In this document: positions 1 through 5,490 of the stretch, piece after piece
Numbering within the stretch: the first letter of the stretch is position 1
How the letters are laid out: the number at the start of each line of letters is the position of its first letter
Assembly: GCA_012032965.1 (NCBI GenBank)
Contig: JAAUPT010000152.1
Coordinates: 1-5,490 of the forward strand
Reading direction: 5' to 3'
DNA length: 5,490 nucleotides
Source of the DNA: Nitrospira sp.
GTDB taxonomy: Bacteria; Nitrospirota; Nitrospiria; Nitrospirales; Nitrospiraceae
Notes under the pieces: model-generated
The model's database searches: none
Seen by the model: the letters and a program-made list of their open reading frames with translations, nothing else
Told to the model about the DNA's origin: nothing
Translations under genes and position numbers: made by a program

Positions 1-735
1 GATGGAGTGCGACTTTGAGCGTGATGTCCTTTTCTGCAGTCCGTCGAACGCCGAGCGCTCCAGGGTCTTTCCCCCCGTGGCCGGGGTCGATCACAATCGT
101 TGTATAGTCTTTTGTACGAGGCGGAGACTGTTGGATGACCGGAGCGGCCGCGAGCGAGGGTGAGCTCGGGCTTTCTTCGGCCGGAGGAGAGGCCTGTGTC
201 TCTTCGGTCGGAGGAGTGCTTTGTTCCAAGGGAGGCGTCACATCGATGACTAGCCGTGGTGGGTCGGACAGTGTGAACTGACTGTATGATCCGTAGGATG
301 CGGTTGGAAGGGATATAGCGACAGCGTGGGGAGTCGTTTGCGTGACGATAAATGGAGCTGGAACCGTGCCATCATCCATCTTTGCTCGTGCGGTTTGGCT
401 GAGGGAGGCATTGGGAAGGGAGATCACCACACGACTCGGATTGTTCACTCGCTTCTCAGTGACATCGGGCTGGCGATCTAAATCCAGCACAAGCCTGGAT
501 TTACTTGGACTGCTCGCGCCACGCAGATCCATGACGGTGACGGGGGCAAGGGAAGCCGGCCTGCTATTCACGCGAGCCTTCTTCGACGGGGTTGAGACGT
601 TGGGGAACGACTCTCCTTGGTGTCGGACCAAACCGATTGAGTGACCAGCACATCCACCAACAAGAACAGAGCGACACAAGACAAGAGAATGGGACGGGGC
701 GGGAGCACTAACGGTCGGCGATCTTGATGTCTCAT
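1..735 (-). CDS. N-acetylmuramoyl-L-alanine amidase with AMIN domain (5' part, apparent frameshift)
   Basis: Exported zinc amidase that would cut the bond between MurNAc and the stem peptide of peptidoglycan, as in cell separation; the gene runs off the left edge. From ATG 733-735 the first ~45 residues have a basic start and a hydrophobic stretch (VALFLLVDVLV), a signal peptide or anchor, but this frame stops at 568-570. The adjacent frame, open from there to the edge, encodes an AMIN-type domain (about 550-250, with VTVMDLRGAS, RLVLDLDR, RLVIDV), a Pro/Ser/Glu-rich linker (about 250-125), and the start of Amidase_3 with IDPGHGGKDPGA. The first zinc His is at 77-79 and EKDITL places a Glu 15 residues later, the spacing known for the second ligand. 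One missing base, likely in a C4 run (minus strand) at 588-591 or 602-605, would join the frames. A lipoprotein start in the second frame (TTG 679, VGGC) is a weaker alternative, since the first frame has the better signal sequence and the promoter fits it. Confidence 0.85.
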
Positions 736-743
736 GGTTGTAG

Positions 744-763
744 TCAGGAAATAGATATCCTGA
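744..763. repeat. 6-bp inverted repeat in the amidase leader
   Basis: TCAGGA (744-749) and TCCTGA (758-763) form a perfect inverted repeat with an 8-nt AT-rich spacer, lying across the expected transcription start and leader of the amidase gene. It could be a small operator or leader hairpin, but a repeat this short can occur by chance. Confidence 0.25.
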
Positions 764-764
764 A

Positions 765-794
765 ACTATTCTCAGATGTCCCGCAGCTTGTCAA
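765..794 (-). promoter_or_regulatory. Candidate sigma70 promoter of the amidase gene
   Basis: On the minus strand a perfect TTGACA (794-789) is followed after 18 nt by AATAGT (770-765), four of six matches to the -10 consensus. Transcription would begin near 758, about 23 nt before the ATG at 735. This spacing supports the ATG at 735 over the downstream TTG at 679. No good Shine-Dalgarno sequence is seen directly before that ATG. This is a pattern match only. Confidence 0.4.
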
Positions 795-862
795 GGATTA
801 CGCCGCTTGCGTAGCGCGGGATCCGTATTGACTACCCGGGTACTGCCACGGTAGCGTCGGGG

Positions 863-1386
863 ATGCCGACACATGTGATCATCGATGGGTATAATCTTCT
901 CGGAACCGGTGGAATTCGCAGGGGATACAGCGACTCTGACCGTGAACGATTACTGCAGGAATTGGCCGGCTATCGGCATCGCACTGGGCATGCCATCACT
1001 GTGGTGTTCGATGGGTGGCAGCAGGGGCGATCAACCGAACAGCGGGAGCATCGTGCCGGAGTCCAGGTGATCTTTTCAAAACGGGGCGAGCGGGCGGATC
1101 AGGTCATCCAGCGTTTGGCACGTGAGTACGGGGGCGGACTGCGCGGTTGTCAGTTCTGACCATGAAATCATGAACGTCGCCAGGGCTCATGGAGTATTTA
1201 TCATAGGGGCTCAGGAGTTTGCCCAGAAGCTCCGGGGAGCCTCGGCTTCGCCCAGAACGATTCCACACAAGGAACTGGATCCAGGGGATGACGTTCGTTC
1301 AAGCCGTGGTCCCGGGAAAAAGGGGAACCCCAGAAAGCTGGCCGAAGTCTCAACGGCAACGCGATCGCCAATTCAAACGATTTTGA
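863..1386 (+). CDS. YacP-like NYN-domain ribonuclease (two apparent single-base insertions)
   Basis: PIN-like NYN protein of the YacP family, whose Bacillus member (YacP/Rae1) is a ribosome-associated endoribonuclease; that role here is inferred from family. The N-terminus has the hallmark VIIDGYNLLG (Asp8, Asn11), then TVVFDGW (Asp50), RADQVI (Asp79) and VVSSDHE (Asp99), consistent with the acidic metal-binding pocket, followed by a basic tail. As written, the first frame stops at 1157-1159. Removing one G from GGGGG at 1130-1134 joins YG to ADCAVVSSD in the next frame. Removing one more base at about 1340-1344 yields a basic tail ending DRQFKRF with TGA at 1384-1386. The repaired protein is 173 residues, normal for the family. 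Left uncorrected, the middle frame runs to 1451 with an atypical tail and a much larger overlap with tatD. The ATG at 863 has only a GC-rich, weak ribosome site. Confidence 0.8.
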
Positions 1387-2146
1387 AGAGTCGCTTTGCG
1401 TTGTCGCTGGTCTGTCTGCTGATCTGCTCCAAAGAGAGAGCTGGACCATGAATGGACGCTAATTGCTGTGCGACGTGGAACACGTAAGCCGGTTCATTGC
1501 GTTTTCCGCGATAGGGGACCGGGGTGAGATATGGGCAATCGGTTTCGATGAGTACACGATCCAGCGGCGTCTGTTTAGCGATCTCGCGTAGCGCCGCTGC
1601 ATTTTGAAATGTCAGAATTCCAGAAAACGACAGATAAAACCCAAGATCCAACGCCTCTTTCGCCAACCAGGCATCTCCGGAAAAGCAGTGAAACACCCCG
1701 CCGATCTCTGAGGCTCGTTCCTCCTTAAGAATAGTGACCGTATCTTCTTGAGCTTCCCTCGTGTGAATGATCACCGGCAGCGTGAGTTCGCGTGCAAGCT
1801 GAATCTGTTCACGGAATCGTTCACGCTGATCCTTGGGAGACGAGTGGTTGTAATGATAATCGAGCCCGATTTCACCCCAAGCCACTACGTTGTTGCGCTT
1901 CGCTAATCGGCGAAATTCATTGTACCAGCCGTCCTGGATATGTTTAACCTCGTGTGGATGGACCCCGACCGAGGCATACACAAAAGGATATTGATCAGCA
2001 AGTTCGACGGCTGCTTGACTGGTCGCGAGATCGCAGCCGATGGAGACGAATGCTTCAACCCCAGCTTCCCGCGCACGGGCAATCATGGCCTCCCGGTCGT
2101 CGTTGTAACGGGCATCATCGAGATGAGTGTGCGTATCAAACAGCAT
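1373..2146 (-). CDS. tatD: TatD-family metal-dependent deoxyribonuclease
   Basis: Cytoplasmic TIM-barrel metallohydrolase of the TatD family (3'-5' exonuclease on DNA/RNA in characterised members; many genomes carry several paralogues, so the exact substrate is open). Counting from the ATG at 2146, the protein has 257 residues, typical of the family. All expected metal ligands are visible: the HxH pair in FDTHTHLDD (His6, His8), Glu92 in GEIGLDYH, His128 in VIIHTREA, His153 in FHCFSGD and Asp203 in ETDCPYLTP. An in-frame ATG at 2164 would add six residues (MIGYRG) but lacks a ribosome site; the 2146 start has AGGA 9 nt upstream and matches the usual TatD N-terminus. The gene lies 152 nt after aroG on the same strand, possibly co-transcribed. 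Its 3' end overlaps the repaired YacP gene tail-to-tail by 14 nt. No frame disruption is seen. Confidence 0.95.
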   Translation of the reverse strand: MLFDTHTHLDDARYNDDREAMIARAREAGVEAFVSIGCDLATSQAAVELADQYPFVYASVGVHPHEVKHIQDGWYNEFRRLAKRNNVVAWGEIGLDYHYNHSSPKDQRERFREQIQLARELTLPVIIHTREAQEDTVTILKEERASEIGGVFHCFSGDAWLAKEALDLGFYLSFSGILTFQNAAALREIAKQTPLDRVLIETDCPYLTPVPYRGKRNEPAYVFHVAQQLASIHGPALSLEQISRQTSDNAKRLFKIV

Positions 2147-2155
2147 TCCCCTATA

Positions 2156-2159
2156 TCCT
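2156..2159 (-). promoter_or_regulatory. Ribosome binding site deciding the tatD start
   Basis: AGGA on the minus strand sits 9 nt before the ATG at 2146. It lies inside the six-codon extension that the alternative ATG at 2164 would create, and that upstream ATG has no purine-rich site. The downstream start is therefore preferred. Confidence 0.5.
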
Positions 2160-2298
2160 ATCATGGTGCGATAGGCAGGTCGCTATCTCTTGGGGAGGAG
2201 CATTGAATATTTTGGGATCAATCCACAATGGGTATGGACCTGTTTATGATGGGGAAATCATCACACTGAAGGCGACAAGTCAGCTGGAAGACGACCGA

Positions 2299-3360
2299 TC
2301 AGGAGACCGGCTTGGGAGTGATGACCGCGGCGAGTTCGGATAGCAGTCGTTCGGTCTCGTCCCAGCCCAGGCAGGCATCGGTAATGGAGACGCCATGAAG
2401 AAGCGCGACGCCTTCTTTCCAGGCTTGTTTGCCGGGGTTCAGGTTGCTTTCGAGCATGAAGCCCATGATGGACTGACGGCCTTCCCGAAATTGCTGCAAG
2501 ACTTCGCGAGCTACAAATCCTTGGCGGGTATGATCCTTATTGGAATTGTCATGCGAACAGTCGACCATGATCGGGCGGGCGATCCCTTCTCCGGCGACGG
2601 CGGCCTCAGCTTTGGCCACATCTTGTGCTTCGTAGTTCGTTCGTCCGCCTCCACCGCGAAGCACGATATGGCGATCTGGATTACCCATCGTCTTGATGAT
2701 GGCAGTCTGGCCGTCGGCGTTGATGCCGACGAAATGGTGCGGGGTGCGGGCGGAAGTCATGGCATTGACGGCGACATGCAAGCTCCCTTCGGTTCCATTT
2801 TTGAACCCAACCGGCATGGAGACACCGCTGGCCATTTCTCGATGAGTTTGACTTTCAGTGGTACGGGCTCCGATCGCCGCCCAACTGATGAGATCAGCCA
2901 CGTACTGAGGACTGATCGGATCAAGCAGCTCTGTTCCGCAGGGAAGGCCTAATTGATTGATCCTGAGGAGAATCTCTCTCGCCAGTTCCATCCCTGCTGC
3001 GATGTCGCAGGTACCGTCGAGACGCGGGTCGTTGATCAACCCTTTCCACCCAACGGTGGTTCTCGGCTTTTCGAAGTAGGTTCGCATGACAATGAGGAAA
3101 CGATCACGCAAGGCATCGGCGATGGGCTTCAGCTTGCTGGCATATTCATAGGCAGCATCGGGGTCATGGATGGAGCACGGGCCTAGGATGACCAGGAGCC
3201 GGTCGCGGTCCTTGCCATGGAGGATTTTGCGAATCGCCTCGCGGGTTTCGACCACGAGCCCAGCCGCTTGATCTGTAATTGGGAGTTTGGTTTTGATGGC
3301 GCGAGGAGACGGGAGCGCCTTGATTTCAATGACGTGTTGATTGTCGATTGGCCTATTCAT
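2299..3360 (-). CDS. aroG: 3-deoxy-7-phosphoheptulonate (DAHP) synthase, class I AroF/G/H type
   Basis: Condenses phosphoenolpyruvate with erythrose 4-phosphate to DAHP, the committed step of the shikimate pathway. From the ATG at 3360 it has 353 residues, close to the 350 of E. coli AroG. Visible family motifs in order: GPCSIHDP (metal ligand Cys62), MRTYFEKPRTTVGWKG (substrate-binding Arg93, Lys98, Arg100), DPISPQYVADLISW, GARTTESQTHRE, VGFKNGTEGS, GNPDRHIVLRGG, VDCSHDNSNKD (His270), GFMLESN (Glu304) and SITDACLGW (Asp328). The four metal ligands correspond to Cys61, His268, Glu302 and Asp326 of AroG. The N-terminal ~30 residues and full length fit the feedback-regulated Ialpha subgroup; which aromatic amino acid inhibits it cannot be read here, so the G in the symbol is nominal. 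AAGGA at 3376-3372 lies 11 nt before this ATG and 8 nt before an in-frame TTG at 3363, so the latter could add one residue. tatD follows downstream. The frame is intact. Confidence 0.96.
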   Translation of the reverse strand: MNRPIDNQHVIEIKALPSPRAIKTKLPITDQAAGLVVETREAIRKILHGKDRDRLLVILGPCSIHDPDAAYEYASKLKPIADALRDRFLIVMRTYFEKPRTTVGWKGLINDPRLDGTCDIAAGMELAREILLRINQLGLPCGTELLDPISPQYVADLISWAAIGARTTESQTHREMASGVSMPVGFKNGTEGSLHVAVNAMTSARTPHHFVGINADGQTAIIKTMGNPDRHIVLRGGGGRTNYEAQDVAKAEAAVAGEGIARPIMVDCSHDNSNKDHTRQGFVAREVLQQFREGRQSIMGFMLESNLNPGKQAWKEGVALLHGVSITDACLGWDETERLLSELAAVITPKPVS

Positions 3361-3374
3361 CAATAGTCGTGTCC

Positions 3375-3404
3375 TTGATCGGTCTCAACCGCCTGGATTA
3401 TAAA
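3375..3404 (+). promoter_or_regulatory. Candidate divergent sigma70 promoter for the small exported protein and receptor
   Basis: TTGATC (3375-3380) and TATAAA (3399-3404) are separated by 18 nt on the plus strand, matching four and five of six consensus positions. Transcription would begin near 3411, leaving a leader of about 120 nt before the ATG at 3532. The -35 element overlaps the ribosome site of the DAHP synthase gene on the other strand, so the two transcription units could interfere. Confidence 0.4.
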
Positions 3405-3425
3405 GGGTGCAGAATAACGAATCGC
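3397..3425 (-). promoter_or_regulatory. Candidate promoter of the DAHP synthase gene
   Basis: A perfect TATAAT is present on the minus strand at 3402-3397, 36 nt before the ATG at 3360, giving a leader of about 30 nt. The -35 position (3425-3420, GCGATT) matches consensus poorly, so activation or another sigma factor may be involved. The -10 core coincides with the -10 element of the candidate divergent plus-strand promoter. Pattern match only. Confidence 0.4.
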
Positions 3426-3484
3426 GCCAGAAAAGTCCATACCGATTACTGATGGGGCTGTATTGAGTCATCTGGCGACCGATT
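3420..3484 (+). promoter_or_regulatory. Potential 12-bp leader stem with 2-nt bulge
   Basis: AATCG-CGCCAGA (3420-3431) is complementary to TCTGGCG-AC-CGATT (3471-3484). This gives 12 Watson-Crick pairs interrupted by a 2-nt bulge (AC, 3478-3479), closing a 39-nt loop. The stem would form in the leader of the small exported protein gene if transcription starts near 3411. It lacks a following U tract, so it is not a simple terminator, and it matches no riboswitch that I recognise. It could equally be a DNA-level operator. Function unknown. Confidence 0.35.
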
Positions 3485-3531
3485 TCAACGGTTCTTGCAA
3501 TTCCGATCATGGATGCCTATCATCTGCGGCC

Positions 3532-3861
3532 ATGTTTTTGAGAAGACTGAAAGATCTCTCCTCGTTACTCCGCTCAGGAGTGGCATTGGGGATGATCTGC
3601 ATCATCCTTGGGCTGGCTCCGTTCGCCGTCGCTCAGGATGTCCACCACGAATTAGCCGCAGCCGATTCGGATGGTCATGAGCATTCAGACACCGACATTT
3701 GTCAGTGGGTCCAGCACCACAGTGCGGGCTCGGTCGATCTCGATATTCCACGATGTGTCGCTTGCGATGTTGTCCGACAGCAGGAACTTCCTTCTGAATC
3801 TGTATTGCTATCGGCTGCGCTCTCTCTTATCGGCCCTTCCCGTGCTCCTCCTCAAGTATAG
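3532..3861 (+). CDS. Small exported His/Cys-rich protein, DUF2946-like
   Basis: A 109-residue protein with basic N-terminus, hydrophobic core (VALGMICIILGLAPFAVA, residues 17-34) and a plausible signal-peptidase site after AVA, so likely periplasmic. The mature part carries clustered possible metal ligands: His38/39, His49 and His51 (DGHEHSD), Cys57 (ICQW), His62/63 (QHHSAG), and a Cys75-x2-Cys78 pair (CVAC), ending near SRAPP. This layout resembles DUF2946-type proteins, often found near TonB receptors or metal-related genes; I recognise it by pattern only and no function is established. The ATG at 3532 is chosen because it places the signal peptide at the N-terminus. The frame is open back to a TTG at 3463, but the added residues do not look like an export signal. 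No clear ribosome site precedes the ATG. The TonB receptor starts 111 nt downstream on the same strand, suggesting a shared role, perhaps metal or metal-chelate uptake. Confidence 0.7.
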   Translation: MFLRRLKDLSSLLRSGVALGMICIILGLAPFAVAQDVHHELAAADSDGHEHSDTDICQWVQHHSAGSVDLDIPRCVACDVVRQQELPSESVLLSAALSLIGPSRAPPQV

Positions 3862-3892
3862 CTGAACCACCAAGCCGAGCCGTCAGGATGGT

Positions 3893-3935
3893 CGACATGC
3901 GTGTGATCTAGGTACGCCTAGTCCATGCGTTGTCG
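3893..3935 (+). promoter_or_regulatory. Intergenic dyad between the small protein and the receptor
   Basis: A perfect inner inverted repeat, CTAGG (3908-3912) - TACG - CCTAG (3917-3921), is bracketed by an outer pair, CGACA (3893-3897) and TGTCG (3931-3935). The 7-nt direct repeat CATGCGT (3896-3902 and 3924-3930) also occurs in both arms. It could be a hairpin attenuating read-through into the receptor gene or an operator for a dimeric regulator. The following sequence is only moderately T-rich, so it is a weak terminator candidate at best. Confidence 0.35.
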
Positions 3936-3972
3936 TTGATTATTTGAGGATTTGCGAGTGAAGAGGGGCGAG

Positions 3973-5490
3973 ATGTACTCATTTGTGAAGCGTGTGTTGA
4001 ACGCGACGTTCGTGACGATCGTCGTAGCGGTTGTTGGGGGGATGTGTTCGGTCCTTCAGGCAGCCGACAGCGACAAAAACCAAACGATCAAGGGAATCGT
4101 GCAACAACAGGATCTTCGGCGTGTGCCGCAGGCCGTCATCGAAGTGAAGAATCAAGAGGGTGACATGGTGTCGTCCGGAGTCTCGAACGATGCCGGCGAA
4201 TTCAAAATTGCCGTCCCTGAGGGCGGTACCTACTCCGTCAGTGCTGTGCAGGAGACCTATCGAAGCGAATATGTCGTGCTCATGCTTGGCGAAGAGCCGG
4301 TGAATCCCGTGACCCTGACACTCTCCAAGACCAAAGAGGTGTCACTGGAGGTGGTTTCACCATTACCTCCCATCCAGACCAAGGCGTCCAGCGAGACCTA
4401 TTCACTCAGCCGGAAGGAAATCGATATTCTTCCACGAGGCAACAACAACGACTTACACGACGTGTTGCTGACCATCCCGGGCGCGGCCTATGGATCGTTG
4501 AAGCAGGTCCATATCAGACAGGACCACGCCAACTTACAGTTGAGGATCGACGGGGTGCCGATTCCCGATACGGTCTCCTCGACCTTTTCCGATGTCATCA
4601 CACCACGGGCGTGGGAGCGGGCCGACATTGTGCTGGGCGGGATGGAAGCCAATGTGGGAAACAAAACGGCTGCGCTCATCGATATTACGACGAAGAGCGG
4701 TACGAAGCCGGGATTCGGGTCGGTCCAGATGTTCGGCGGTTCGAATAAAACGATCAACCCGTCATTCGAGTATGGAGGCACGATCGGCGAGAAGTTCCGC
4801 TACTATTTCTTGAACAGTCATACGGCGACGAATCGAGGGATTGAGCCGCCGACCCTCGGACACTCCATTTTTCACGGGCAGAGCGAGCGGAATCAGACGA
4901 TGTTCCGCGGCGACTATCAGTACGACAATAACAATAACATTACGCTGTTGTTCTTGAACTCCATTGCGAAATATCAGATCCCGACGTCCCCTGGACAGAC
5001 GGTGAATCCGACCATTCTTGGCTTGTTGCCCGGAGGATTTACCCCGGTGCCGTCGGAAATGGTGGATGAAAATCAGAAGGAAAATAACCAATACAGGCCA
5101 TTTGGTTTGGCGGCACGATATCAATACCAGAAACTTTTTCAGTTTGGCTGGGTATTTCCGCCACACCAGAGCGACCTTTAGGACAGATCCGTTGAATGTT
5201 CTCGCCTATGTGCCGGAGGTAGAAGAACCCTTCTCGGCCGGGAGCCAAGACCGTATCGGCTATTCAGGAGGCGTGCGCATGGATTACACGTACGTCCACA
5301 GCAAGGAACACTTAATCAAGGCTGGGTTCCAGATCGATCGGACCCAGGCGATCAACAAGACGAGACTGTTTACCTTTCTCGATGACGGCGTGGGGAACCC
5401 AATAGGAGGCGTAATCAACGCCGGTGGCGACAACCGGCTCGTCGGGTGGCGACAGGAATTCTGGATTCAAGACCAGTGGTCACCGAATGA
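3973..5490 (+). CDS. TonB-dependent outer-membrane receptor with carboxypeptidase-regulatory-like domain (3' truncated, apparent frameshift)
   Basis: Outer-membrane active-transport receptor; the substrate cannot be read from sequence. From the ATG at 3973 (AGAGG 6 nt upstream): signal peptide with likely cleavage after LQA at residue 30; a CarboxypepD_reg-like beta-sandwich at about 38-120 (IKGIVQQQ, SNDAGEFKIAVPEGGTYSV); a possible TonB box near EVSLEVVSPLP (122-132); a plug domain at about 140-243 (DILPRGNNNDLHDVLLTIPG, VHIRQDHANLQLRIDGVP, ITTKSG); then alternating barrel strands. A GTG at 3958, with AGGA 7 nt upstream, is a credible alternative start. The first frame stops at 5179-5181, but receptor-like sequence continues without interruption in the +1 frame from about 5153 (YFRHTRATFRTDPLN) to the window end. 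One extra base, either in T5 at 5135-5139 or GGG at 5150-5152, explains this. The gene continues beyond the edge. The small exported protein upstream probably belongs to the same unit. Confidence 0.85.

Noticed and set aside
588..605. Programmed -1 ribosomal frameshift in the amidase gene
   Set aside because: No X XXY YYZ slippery heptamer in the zero frame and no strong downstream stem were seen; a one-base indel in a C4 run is simpler, particularly with similar indels in other genes.
342..644. 100-codon open frame on the plus strand
   Set aside because: It is antisense to the AMIN domain of the amidase, has no ribosome site or family features, and is a shadow of the minus-strand codons.
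1201..1449. 82-codon minus-strand frame across the YacP-TatD junction
   Set aside because: It overlaps both the YacP gene and the 3' end of tatD in a non-coding frame and has no domain signal.
2147..2298. Separate promoter or terminator between aroG and tatD
   Set aside because: Only a 5-bp hairpin (ATGAT/ATCAT around TTCCCC) and poor -35/-10 matches are present, with no U tract, so neither can be supported.
2395..2952. 185-codon open frame on the plus strand inside the DAHP synthase gene
   Set aside because: It is fully antisense to a gene with all catalytic motifs intact; the translation shows no recognisable domain and is explained by the GC-rich codon pattern of the opposite strand.
3411..3531. 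Cobalamin or other known riboswitch upstream of the receptor unit
   Set aside because: The conserved B12-box type core and other riboswitch signatures that I know are absent; only an unassigned stem is visible.
4762..5166. 134-codon open frame on the minus strand
   Set aside because: It lies entirely opposite the receptor coding sequence and has an arginine-rich, low-information translation typical of an antisense shadow.
1..5490. CRISPR array, tRNA/rRNA gene, insertion sequence or integrase
   Set aside because: No regularly spaced repeats, no cloverleaf or rRNA-like segment, no terminal inverted repeats and no transposase or recombinase motifs were found on either strand by reading.

Overview
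The window looks like chromosomal DNA of a Gram-negative bacterium of moderately high GC, most likely a member of the Nitrospirota (Nitrospira-like). This is an inference from the gene set and protein flavour: an exported AMIN-domain amidase, an outer-membrane TonB-dependent receptor and a Nitrospira-style small His/Cys-rich exported protein. No taxonomic marker gene is present. There is no sign of mobile elements, tRNA/rRNA genes or CRISPR.

Layout, left to right. (1) Minus strand, 1-735: N-terminal part of an N-acetylmuramoyl-L-alanine amidase (signal segment, AMIN domain, Pro/Ser/Glu-rich linker, start of the Amidase_3 catalytic domain), running off the left edge, with a candidate sigma70 promoter just upstream. 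(2) Plus strand, 863-1386: YacP-type NYN/PIN-like ribonuclease. (3) Minus strand, 1373-2146: TatD-family metal-dependent nuclease, whose 3' end overlaps the repaired 3' end of the YacP gene by 14 nt. (4) Minus strand, 2299-3360: class I DAHP synthase (AroF/G/H type), first enzyme of the shikimate pathway, probably transcribed ahead of tatD. (5) 3361-3531: divergent intergenic region with two candidate promoters that share the same AT-rich core, followed by a potential 12-bp stem in the plus-strand leader. (6) Plus strand, 3532-3861: small exported His/Cys-rich protein (DUF2946-like), followed by an intergenic dyad. (7) Plus strand, 3973 to the right edge: TonB-dependent receptor with an N-terminal carboxypeptidase-regulatory-like domain, plug and the beginning of the barrel.

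The most striking property is that three of the six genes need single-base frame corrections to give intact family members: one missing base in the amidase, two extra bases in the YacP gene and one extra base in the receptor. Most lie at or beside short homopolymers, and protein similarity resumes cleanly in the new frame. I read this as consensus/assembly indels more than as gene decay, but raw reads are needed to decide. An annotator taking frames at face value would call split genes or miss the true C-terminus of the YacP protein.

Functionally, the left part is housekeeping (cell-wall remodelling, RNA turnover, nuclease, aromatic amino acids). The right part is a probable outer-membrane uptake unit in which a small exported, potentially metal-binding protein precedes its receptor. 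I see no convincing new defence or mobile system; the small protein plus receptor is the best candidate for something undescribed.
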